A stretch of 64,000 bases of DNA. Source: Daphnia pulex. Its lineage: Eukaryota; Arthropoda; Branchiopoda; Diplostraca; Daphniidae. The notes below the pieces were generated by a model, which was given only the letters and a program-made list of their open reading frames with translations, had not been told where the DNA came from and ran no database searches. The position numbers and the translations under genes were made by a program. The stretch spans positions 10,912,001 to 10,976,000 of the forward strand of contig NC_060023.1 in assembly GCF_021134715.1 (NCBI RefSeq), given 5' to 3'. Below are positions 33,211 to 41,725 of this stretch, one piece after another (the first letter of the stretch is position 1; every line of letters begins with the position of its first letter).

Positions 33211-34110
33211 TCTTTCTCTTTCTCTCAACATTCACAGAGGAGCCGAAAGGTCTCCAAAACAACCAGCAAAATAGGAAAACGTTCGCAAAGGATCAAGCGG
33301 TTTTGGCTGCGCAAGGCGGGTCTGGTGCCAGCGTGGGTGGAACCGCCACCGCGTCCACCACCAAGGGAGTTGATCCCGCTTGAGCAGCTGCCAGCAGGTG
33401 CCCTAGCCCCTCAGTTGGCACCGTTCTTGAATATTGCTAGGAGGTGCCTCAACGTGGAAGAACTAGCAGAGGCTCTCCGCCCGAGAGAATACGGCGACAT
33501 ACGCTACCGTAATCGACAGGAACCGGCCCCACAACCGGTTCCACCACCGGCTCAAGATTTACCGCCGGTCGTGATTGAAGAACCGGAAGCTGATCAGGAG
33601 CCGATCCAGGCACCTCCGCCCGACATTCAACAACGCCAAGTACGATATCGCGAGCAGCACGTTGAAAGGGGTCTACTTCGCCGAGTAGTCTTCCTTCCAG
33701 TGAGACAGGAGGAAGCAGCCGCTGCTGCAGCCCCAAACCAGCAGTCGGAAAGCGAGTCGGAGGAGGAAGCAGCCGCTGCTGCAGCCCCAAACCAGCAGTC
33801 GGAAAGCGAGTCGGAGGAGGAAGCAGCCGCTGCTGCAGCCTCAAACCAGCAACAAGGAAGTGAGTCGGAGGAGGACGAGATCCAGCTGTGCCACGAAAGC
33901 TCGTCAACGGACGACAGCTCGTCAGAAGAGTCAACAGACGAAGACAGGCGCCATTTTGAAAGAGAATTGGAGGCCAATCCGGATCTGAGAAGAGCGTACG
34001 AGAGGAGCGAAACAGCAAGGAGAGAGCGAGGCCGTTTCAACACCCGTCCGGGCCACCTCTACACAAGAAGAAATACCAGAGGAAGGGAGCAGAGGAACCC
34101 AACCAATTAA
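33211..34110 (+). CDS. Accessory acidic repeat ORF upstream of gag-pol (unknown function)
   Basis: An open frame of about 300 codons runs from 33211 to the stop at 34108-34110. It has no ATG near its beginning; the first candidate in-frame start is a GTG at 33325. A strong acceptor-like signal (TTTCTCTCAACATTCACAG) ends at 33237, and an ATG followed by a GT donor lies at 33190-33194, so a short spliced leader could supply the start. The predicted protein is basic at the N-terminus, then Pro-rich (ELIPLEQLPAG). It then carries three 17-residue Ala/Gln/Ser/Glu repeats and an acidic Ser-rich stretch, and ends in an Arg-rich tail. No envelope-type signal peptide or membrane segment is visible. 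BEL/Pao elements usually carry only gag-pol here. Confidence 0.6.
   Translation, partial: SFSFSQHSQRSRKVSKTTSKIGKRSQRIKRFWLRKAGLVPAWVEPPPRPPPRELIPLEQLPAGALAPQLAPFLNIARRCLNVEELAEALRPREYGDIRYRNRQEPAPQPVPPPAQDLPPVVIEEPEADQEPIQAPPPDIQQRQVRYREQHVERGLLRRVVFLPVRQEEAAAAAAPNQQSESESEEEAAAAAAPNQQSESESEEEAAAAAASNQQQGSESEEDEIQLCHESSSTDDSSSEESTDEDRRHFERELEANPDLRRAYERSETARRERGRFNTRPGHLYTRRNTRGREQRNPTN
33709..33861 (+). repeat. 51-bp in-frame tandem repeat, 3 copies
   Basis: Units at 33709-33759, 33760-33810 and 33811-33861 encode EEAAAAAAPNQQSESES and a slightly diverged third version. Copies 1 and 2 read as identical, which implies recent expansion. Confidence 0.9.
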
Positions 34111-34696
34111 GTAAATCTAATTGTATTCTTGAACATGGCGGCTCCAACCGCTAAATACAATTATTGAATGAATATTCTCTGTCCATCTGTCCTTCCTTAA
34201 AAAAAAAAAAAAAAAAGAAAAAAAACCCTCTTACATAGGATCCCGAGACATCGGTGCATCCAAACGAAAAAAAAAAAACTATTTCTCGCTCACGCTCAGT
34301 GTAGTGGCACGCCGCAAGGGGCGCCACCAAAAAAAAAAAAAAAACTTTATTTCCTCTCTCGCAAAGTGTAGTGGCACGCCGCAAGTGGCGCCACCAACAA
34401 CAGAAAAAAACCAGATTCACTTAATTGAGTCATCCAGCCCGGATTTTTGCAGGAGCCTGGGTATTACCCTAGCTCCAAATTTAAATCGATTCTTTTTCAG
34501 ATACATCCAAGGGATTTCAAACAAAGTGGAAACAAAAAACGGAAACTCATCCGTTCCACGAAACCCCAAGGAAAACAGGAAAAGGAAACGGGCAAATCAG
34601 TCGATAAGTGATCGAAAAAAAAAAATTAAATTAATTCTCTATTTCATCTCCTTTTCCCCAGTCAACAGCTCTTGAAGAGCTACACAACCAGGAAGA
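34111..34696 (+). other. gag-pol leader with A-tract and hairpin repeats
   Basis: The leader holds several A-runs (34198-34215, 34267-34278, 34330-34344). It has two copies of GTGTAGTGGCACGCCGCAAG followed by (G/T)GGCGCCACCA (about 34299-34330 and 34367-34397). Each copy can fold on GTGGC and GCCAC. A T/C-rich acceptor-like tract ending CCCCAG lies at about 34650-34661, shortly before the gag-pol ATG. Confidence 0.6.
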
Positions 34697-37600
34697 ATGG
34701 TTCAGTCAATGAAAAACACAAGGTCAGCCACCAAAGGCCACATAACAAGAGCAATAACCCGGATCAACGGATTTGCAAATCAAGTAATGGCCCAAGAAGA
34801 TGTTAAAGAACTAGAAACCTTAGAAACAAGATTGAAAAGTCTCTTCGAAAGCTACCAAAGCGCAACAAAAGAAATCAAGGAGAAATTAATAGCGACCAAG
34901 GCCGCGCAGGAGGAGATTGATGGGGATCTGGACACCTTTCTCCAAGTTCAAGATGAAGTGTCTGGAGCAAGATCAATCATCAAGCAGAAGAAGCAAGAAT
35001 GGTTGGACGACGTGAAAGAAAAGCAAGAGGCAAAGAAAGAAGAGGACAGAGACAAACGATTGTTAGCGCTCTTCCAACAACAGGCAACAAGCCAAGCAGC
35101 AAATCAAGCGGCAAATCAAGCAGCAAATCAAGCAACAAATCTAGCAACAAGTCAAACACAGATGGCGCAAATTATTGCCCAAATCATGGCGGCCATTCCG
35201 GCACCTCCCGCGCCAGTAATCAACGTGACGGCAGCACCAGCCCCAGCTTCAGCCGTACAGTCGATACGATTGCCGCAGCGACAAATTAAGCACTTCAAAG
35301 GAGACGTACTGGAATGGACCCAATTCTGGGAATCCTTTAACGCAGCTGTCCACTCTTCATCTCTTTCAAACGTCCAAAAATTCGATTACCTCAAGGAATA
35401 TCTTAAAGGTGAGGCGTACCTGTTGGTTAACAATCTTGAATTAACAGATGCGAATTACCAAGTCGCAATCGACGAACTGAAAAGGATGTACGGGAAGACG
35501 GACGTTCTAATCGACGCGCACATTGAGAAACTGGATGCCTTGCAGCCCGTAAAGGACGGGAACGACGTTCCAGCTCTGAGGAGCTTCCAGCTGAATCTCC
35601 AATCGCACATTAGCGCGTTGGAAACGTTAGGAGTCCCCACAAGTTCCTTTGGCGGACTCCTCGGAGCAAGATTAATCAAATTAATTCCTACCAGGCTCCA
35701 ACAAGAATGGGCAAAATCGCCAACAAACAAATCAACGGACATCGAGATGGTCATCAAATTCATTGGAGATCAAATCGACGCGGCCGAAAGGTTCAACCGA
35801 ATCAAAGGTGTGGAAAAGGAGAAATCGTCTCCAGCTCCTAAACAGCCCAAACCGGCAAATCCACAGCCGGCAACAGCATCACAATTGGCAGTAGGAGCCA
35901 AAGCAAGTCCAGCTCCTCAGGTTAAATCCGCCTTAAAAAATAAAAACGTTAAATTTAACCCAAGTTGGATTGTGTGCGAAAGGCCCTGCATCTTCTGCAG
36001 CCAAATTCACTGGCCGACAAAATGTCCGAAAGGGCTGACGGAAAGGAAAAAGATAATCTTTGATTTGAAAAGGTGCGTCAACTGTTTTGGAGACAAACAC
36101 GCGCTGAAGGATTGCACATCCGCCCGGAACTGCAACAAGTGCGGAGGGAGGCACCACACCGCTCTCTGCGACAAAGGAGACGTCAGAGTCACCAATCCCA
36201 CAACAGCAGCAATAATCGTGGCCAGCGATCCAACTTTGACAACCACAGCCTGTGCAAGCAGCTTTGGACAATTGATGCTGAAAACGGCAACAGTCATCAT
36301 CAGCGGCCAAAACGGTAACGAAACAAGAGCGATTTTATTTGCAGACGACGGAAGTCATCGTTCTTGGGTGCTGAAATCACTCTCATCGCAACTTAACATG
36401 AAGACAGTAGCGGTGGAAAACATCAGCACAAGAGTGTTTAAGAAAAAGGAACCCAACAAGCCCGAAATGACAAAAAACGTCGAAATGCAAGTAAGGGGCA
36501 CCTGGCAAGGCGCCCCAAAAGTTACACTAATGGCTTTAGAATCGGATCACATTTCAGATACCGGCCCGTACGTAGGATCCGAATTTGCAAACAGCCTCTG
36601 GATCCAAAACGAAAAATTGGCCGACGACAGATTCGAGATGGCACACACCGAAGATCAGCCAATTGGAATTTTAGTCGGAATGGACCAGATGTTCCAGATC
36701 ATGTCGAATGAAGCCGCCATACAGAGTCCATGCGGATTGCGCGCGTTTCAAACGAAACTCGGAAGAATGATTGCTGGACCATCTCAAGAAGCAAAATCGA
36801 AGACAGGAACTCAAGTAATCCAAAATTTAATTTTAACATCAAGTTACCCGATTCCACAGATTACGTCAACATTCGCGACAAGTAGCCAAAAAAGAAAAAT
36901 CCTTTCAACTCAAGCAAACAAAACTCCGATGGAAAAGGAGACTGGAACGGCCAGTCCCCAAACTACGCCAATAGGAGCGTCATTCTCAGATGCCCCAATC
37001 GGATCCAGCGGAGAAGAAGATAGTAAATGGTTTGAGAAGGAAGAACAAGTTGCTGCTAATTTCGACCTTTCTCTTTTCTGGAAAATAGAAAATTTTGCGA
37101 ACCTTGAAGGCGCTGATGCAGTGGAATCGGATGATCGCTTCGATTTCTTTGACGAAAAAATAACGAGATGGCCAGATGGAAGATACTGTACACCGATCCC
37201 TTGGACAACTGACAAGTGGAGACTTCAGAAAAATCTCCCGTTGGCCACCGGAAGAGTGGAGAGCACAATAACAAGATTGAGAAAAAATCCAGGAGATTTG
37301 GTGAATTACCACGCAGAAATCCAAAAGCTCATCGACAGCAAATTCGTCGAGGAGGCGAACATGGACTACGAAGAGCTTCACACCTATCTCCCACATCATC
37401 CGATCTTCAGAGGCGACAAATCAACGACGAAAATCAGACCCGTCTTTGATGGAGCAGCAAAAACGAAATTCGGCCCAAGTCTGAACGACGTGTTGGAGAC
37501 CGGACCAAATCTCAATCCGGATCTCCTATCAGTGCTAATACGCTTCAGAAAGTACGAGATTGCCTGGATTGCCGACATTGAAAAGGCTTTTCTAAACATC

Positions 37601-40600
37601 GCCCTGCAGCCGGAAGATGCCGAAGCAATCAGGTTTTTATGGCCCAGGGATCCAGCAGTGGCTGGATCGCCTCTAATTGCCTACAAGTGGAAGAGAGTGC
37701 CCTTTGGCCTTAGTTCTAGCCCCTTTCTCCTACGTGTTACAATTAACAAACATTTCAAATCACTAAAGTCTCGTTTTCCAGAAACTATTCAACAGCTGGA
37801 AGAAAGTTTGTACGTTGACGATTACCTCGGCGGAGCAAACAATTTATCAATCGCCAAGAAAAGAGTCGATGAGACGGACGAGATCTTTAGTGACGCCCAA
37901 CTCAACATGAGAAGCTGGGCAACCAACAACGAAGACCTCAAACAACACCTGAAGGAGAAAGGACTGTCGAATCAAGTCGTAGGCCTACTCTCCCCAGCCT
38001 TGGACGGCCAACAGAAGGTGTTAGGAATCCGGTGGGACACCGGATCCGATTCGTTCAAATTCGACCCAGCATCCATCATCCAAGCAGTGGAAGAAGTGGG
38101 AACGGAAATCACCAAAAGAAAGATACTCAGTATCTCGGCAAGAATTTTTGATCCAATTGGATTTTTATCTCCCACTGTACTTTTATTAAAGATTATTTAC
38201 CAGAAGCTCTGGGAAAAGGAGATAGGTTGGGACCAAGCAGCTCCAGCCGATATCCAAAAATCTTGGAAGATAGTGATGACTGGTCTCGCCGATTTCACCG
38301 AACTACAAATTCCACGATGGATCGGACTATCCGAAAAAGTCACTTCTCACGAAATTCACGTCTTCGGAGACGCTTCTGAAGCAGCGTATGGAGCCGTAGC
38401 CTACGCCCGACTCCAAAAAGGACAAGAAGATCCACTCATCATCCTACTGGCCAGCAAGACGAGAGTTGCACCTCTACCTAAGAAAAAAGTAACTTTACCG
38501 CGTTTAGAATTGCTGAGCTCACTTTTAGCCGTACGTTTAGGTGAAGTCGTAAAAAATGCAATGCAAGTCCAGTATTGGAGAACTATCTACTGGTCAGACT
38601 CCTTGGTTGCACTAGGATGGATTAGAGGAGAGCCGAACAAATGGAAACCATTCGTCCGAAATCAAGTGGAAACGATTCGAAAATTTTCACAACCCGAGTG
38701 GTGGAGACACTGTCCAGGTCTCCAAAATCCGGCCGATCTTGCCTCGCGGGGAGCGCCAGCGCCAACGCTGGTAACCTCAACTCTTTGGTGGAACGGCCCG
38801 ATTTGGCTCAAAGGAGAAGAAACGGAATGGCCAGATTCTCCCAACGACCAAATTCCACAAACAATCCAGTCCGAAATGGAATCGGAAGCTAGGAGTACGA
38901 CGGTCAGCACAACAGCAGCCATCGCAATTCCAACAGCCTCCGTCGACTGGAATCTCGACAAAATTTCCACCTGGAATCGACTGTTAAGACGTACAGCCTG
39001 GGTCTCACGATTCCTCAGCAGGAGTCAAAAGAAGCTCAGACCTCCCGGTCCAGAACGAATGGAGTCGATAAAGGCAATTGGACCAGATGGAAAAGGAAGT
39101 GGAAAAGTTATCCGGATTACAAGATTATCCAGAGAGGAGCTGGATGAAGCGGAACTAACGATCTACAGACAGCTCCAACGAGAGCGGTATCCTAAGGCGT
39201 TTGAATCGCTACAGTTAGACAACACAATCCAGCCCAAGGAGAAAATCGCTGCACTTTTTCCAATCTGGGACGCCAGAGACCGTCTCGTTCGAATCCATGG
39301 GAGAGTATCACTTGCCCTAAGAGATAGAAACATCGATCCCCCAATTTTGCTTCCTGCATCACATATAGTAATCACTTTCTTAATTACAGACAAACACGAG
39401 TCGCTACTACATGCAGGAGCAAAGGTGACACTATCAGAGTTGAAAGAAAAATTCTGGATAGTTAAAGGACGACAGCAAGTGAAAAAGATTCTGTTTACTT
39501 GTGTGGAATGTAAAAAACTGACATCGCCACCATTCCAGGAACTAGCAGCCCCTCTTCCTTTAAACCGACTCAAACATGCGCAATCTTTTCACGTTACAGG
39601 AGTCGATTTCGCTGGACCACTGCTGTACAAACCAGCACAGCGAAGGAAGAAAAGGAAAGCTCCACCAAGCGTCCAGGATCCGACGCCAGCAGACGATCCA
39701 ACTGAAGAGCGAATCGAGGAGCCACCCGCTGAAGGAGACGCTCCAATCGAAGCTCTAATCGTAGGCGAAGAGGATTCAGTCGAAGAAGATGTCGAAATCC
39801 AAGACATCTTAATAACAACAACTAAAGCTAAGAAAACGAACCATCTTAAAAGTTATGTTTGTCTTTTTACGTGTGCAGTCACTCGAGCGGTTCACTTGGA
39901 ACTACTACCCGATATGACGGCGCGTTCCTTCTTACTAGCCTTTCGAAAATTCGCAGCTAGACGAGGACCCGTCTCAGTGATGTATTCGGACAACGCGCAA
40001 ACGTTCCGATGTGTCGACCGATTCCTGAGAACTATTCACGCCGATCCCATCATTCAAGACTTTCTCGCGTCCAGAAAAACCCTTTGGATATTTTCCGCCA
40101 GCCTAGCGCCATGGTGGGGAGGATTCTGGGAACGGATGGTGAGGAGCGTCAAGGATCTGCTGCGACGCTCCAACGGTCGAGCCTGCCTTGACTACATGGA
40201 ACTGGAAGCGAGTTTAGCAGAAATCGAGAGCGTAATCAACGCCCGCCCACTCAGCTATATTGGGGAAGGAGCTGACGATCCACTTCCGATAACTCCTAAC
40301 CAATTTCTAAACAACAGACGTTCTACTCGTGCCGATCCGGAGCCAGCCGTTAACTTGCTGGATCCTACATCGACCAGCATCGTACTACAAGAGATGGACA
40401 AGAACAGGAGGGAATATGTCGCTGACATCTGTGCTAGATTCGTCGACGATTATCTACTCCAACTAGACAACTTCCACTCCAAAGGAAAATCCGGAAGGAA
40501 GATCCGCCTAGGAGAAGTCGTTGTTATCCACGACGAACACTCCAAACGACTCATGTGGTCTACCGGAGTAGTGAAGGAACTGATTCCAAGCCGCGACGGA

Positions 40601-40972
40601 CTCATCCGTTCTGTCATGCTCAAGATTCCAAATGGTAATTTAATTAATAGAGCCATTCAATGTCTTCACCCTATAGAGCTGCGAGAAGATCTCGCCGAAG
40701 ACGTCGAAATTGGAAATCCGGAACCGATCCAGGAGCCGGAAGAGGATCCAAATCCAACTCTGCCAGAACCAGAAATCGATCTCGCTATCGGAGACGCTAT
40801 GCCAGCTCCCGAAGAACCGGAAGACGTCGTCGAAGATGTCGAGCCGGATGCTACGGGCTCTGGTGGGGAGTGTGTTAGGAATATTCCATTCCAACAGACG
40901 ACGACGAGATCAGGACGCCGCACAACAACACCGGCGCACCTACGCGACTATTGCCTTGGGGGCCCCCGATAG
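34697..40972 (+). CDS. BEL/Pao gag-pol polyprotein (2091 aa)
   Basis: A single uninterrupted frame. In order it has: an N-terminal coiled coil (about 30-130); the Pao gag domain (DUF1759-like, IKHFKGDVLEWTQFWESF region, about 195-370); two zinc knuckles (C460/C463/H468/C473, then about 479-491); an aspartic protease with ADDGSHRSW at 549-557; a reverse transcriptase with YVDD at 1039-1042; RNase H (HVFGDASEAAYGAVAYA); and an integrase with the HHCC start near 1567 and catalytic D1637, D1765 and E1812. A DUF5641-type C-terminal domain follows (GEVVVIHDE...). The start is the ATG after the leader. The stop lies 100 bases inside the 3' LTR, so the last 33 residues are LTR-encoded. The protease triad reads DDG rather than DSG or DTG. 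Confidence 0.95.
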   Translation: MVQSMKNTRSATKGHITRAITRINGFANQVMAQEDVKELETLETRLKSLFESYQSATKEIKEKLIATKAAQEEIDGDLDTFLQVQDEVSGARSIIKQKKQEWLDDVKEKQEAKKEEDRDKRLLALFQQQATSQAANQAANQAANQATNLATSQTQMAQIIAQIMAAIPAPPAPVINVTAAPAPASAVQSIRLPQRQIKHFKGDVLEWTQFWESFNAAVHSSSLSNVQKFDYLKEYLKGEAYLLVNNLELTDANYQVAIDELKRMYGKTDVLIDAHIEKLDALQPVKDGNDVPALRSFQLNLQSHISALETLGVPTSSFGGLLGARLIKLIPTRLQQEWAKSPTNKSTDIEMVIKFIGDQIDAAERFNRIKGVEKEKSSPAPKQPKPANPQPATASQLAVGAKASPAPQVKSALKNKNVKFNPSWIVCERPCIFCSQIHWPTKCPKGLTERKKIIFDLKRCVNCFGDKHALKDCTSARNCNKCGGRHHTALCDKGDVRVTNPTTAAIIVASDPTLTTTACASSFGQLMLKTATVIISGQNGNETRAILFADDGSHRSWVLKSLSSQLNMKTVAVENISTRVFKKKEPNKPEMTKNVEMQVRGTWQGAPKVTLMALESDHISDTGPYVGSEFANSLWIQNEKLADDRFEMAHTEDQPIGILVGMDQMFQIMSNEAAIQSPCGLRAFQTKLGRMIAGPSQEAKSKTGTQVIQNLILTSSYPIPQITSTFATSSQKRKILSTQANKTPMEKETGTASPQTTPIGASFSDAPIGSSGEEDSKWFEKEEQVAANFDLSLFWKIENFANLEGADAVESDDRFDFFDEKITRWPDGRYCTPIPWTTDKWRLQKNLPLATGRVESTITRLRKNPGDLVNYHAEIQKLIDSKFVEEANMDYEELHTYLPHHPIFRGDKSTTKIRPVFDGAAKTKFGPSLNDVLETGPNLNPDLLSVLIRFRKYEIAWIADIEKAFLNIALQPEDAEAIRFLWPRDPAVAGSPLIAYKWKRVPFGLSSSPFLLRVTINKHFKSLKSRFPETIQQLEESLYVDDYLGGANNLSIAKKRVDETDEIFSDAQLNMRSWATNNEDLKQHLKEKGLSNQVVGLLSPALDGQQKVLGIRWDTGSDSFKFDPASIIQAVEEVGTEITKRKILSISARIFDPIGFLSPTVLLLKIIYQKLWEKEIGWDQAAPADIQKSWKIVMTGLADFTELQIPRWIGLSEKVTSHEIHVFGDASEAAYGAVAYARLQKGQEDPLIILLASKTRVAPLPKKKVTLPRLELLSSLLAVRLGEVVKNAMQVQYWRTIYWSDSLVALGWIRGEPNKWKPFVRNQVETIRKFSQPEWWRHCPGLQNPADLASRGAPAPTLVTSTLWWNGPIWLKGEETEWPDSPNDQIPQTIQSEMESEARSTTVSTTAAIAIPTASVDWNLDKISTWNRLLRRTAWVSRFLSRSQKKLRPPGPERMESIKAIGPDGKGSGKVIRITRLSREELDEAELTIYRQLQRERYPKAFESLQLDNTIQPKEKIAALFPIWDARDRLVRIHGRVSLALRDRNIDPPILLPASHIVITFLITDKHESLLHAGAKVTLSELKEKFWIVKGRQQVKKILFTCVECKKLTSPPFQELAAPLPLNRLKHAQSFHVTGVDFAGPLLYKPAQRRKKRKAPPSVQDPTPADDPTEERIEEPPAEGDAPIEALIVGEEDSVEEDVEIQDILITTTKAKKTNHLKSYVCLFTCAVTRAVHLELLPDMTARSFLLAFRKFAARRGPVSVMYSDNAQTFRCVDRFLRTIHADPIIQDFLASRKTLWIFSASLAPWWGGFWERMVRSVKDLLRRSNGRACLDYMELEASLAEIESVINARPLSYIGEGADDPLPITPNQFLNNRRSTRADPEPAVNLLDPTSTSIVLQEMDKNRREYVADICARFVDDYLLQLDNFHSKGKSGRKIRLGEVVVIHDEHSKRLMWSTGVVKELIPSRDGLIRSVMLKIPNGNLINRAIQCLHPIELREDLAEDVEIGNPEPIQEPEEDPNPTLPEPEIDLAIGDAMPAPEEPEDVVEDVEPDATGSGGECVRNIPFQQTTTRSGRRTTTPAHLRDYCLGGPR

Positions 40973-41162
40973 GTGGCCCCAAATTCAGTCGTTGTTACCC
41001 TACCCCCTATTGTTTATTTCCCCCCAATTTACTGTACAATATTGAGTGTGTTAAAATAGACGAGAGGTAAAAGACACGGTTTTGTTCGTGTCTAATTTAT
41101 TCAACTTGGAAACTGTAAGTAAACGGCCCGACACGCCGAACATCCCTATTACATTTTCTACA
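40873..41162 (+). repeat. 3' LTR of the BEL/Pao element
   Basis: 290 bases matching 32480-32769 without any difference noticed. The preceding GGTGGGGAG (about 40861-40870) is a short polypurine-tract candidate. The gag-pol stop is inside this LTR. Confidence 0.95.
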
Positions 41163-41167
41163 CTCAT

Positions 41168-41725
41168 TTCAAAATGAATAGATCTTGTTAAACATATGTA
41201 TTGTATACTTTGAAATCCCATGATAACAATTAATGCTCTGGATATTCAAGTGAATTCACGTTCTATAATAAACAGCGATATTTATGAAAGGAGTTTTGAA
41301 TGTTCATCGTTTGATGATAGCAATGGAAACCGCCAAAAACGATTTTTTTAAATGTTTCGTCACACGATATCTTGATTCAAGATTGCGTCAACGAACATTC
41401 CTTATAAACATTATGCAAAATAGCCAAAAAATTTACGTTTGTCGTAATATGTCTAGGATATCACCTTATTAGATACATTATCTTCAGAATGCTTTGCAAC
41501 ATGTCGGATGGCCAGTCTGCGTCGAAACAGCAGAGGACACAAATGAATTACAATTAACACATTGGATTATGGAACAAGCTATACAGATAATTGAGATTAT
41601 GTGACTTGTAGGATACGATCCTTTCCACCGGGTGAATTGAACGTGAGAAATCTGTTACTATAAAGTTAAGACTCTATGATCGAGTGCAGTGGTTTGGATG
41701 CTGTCGATACTTGGGGGTGAAGGAT
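41168..41725. other. Intergenic between the BEL/Pao element and the SLC6 gene
   Basis: Contains a plus-strand AATAAA near 41267 and a 62-codon frame at 41284-41472 with no recognisable features. No gene is supported. Confidence 0.5.

Larger units (their letters stand above)
32480..41162 (+). mobile_element. Full-length BEL/Pao LTR retrotransposon
   Basis: The element is 8.68 kb and bounded by two 290-bp LTRs (TGTTAGG...CTACA). It is flanked by the 5-base duplication CTCAT (32475-32479 and 41163-41167), the usual BEL/Pao target duplication size. Read side by side, the two LTRs show no difference. The interior holds a tRNA primer site, an accessory ORF, a long leader and one continuous gag-pol ORF. 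Nothing visible is broken, so the copy is very young and possibly still mobile. Confidence 0.96.

Noticed and set aside
33449-34043. Two long minus-strand frames within the BEL/Pao accessory ORF
   Set aside because: Shadows of the 51-bp repeat and Ala/Ser-rich coding on the plus strand.
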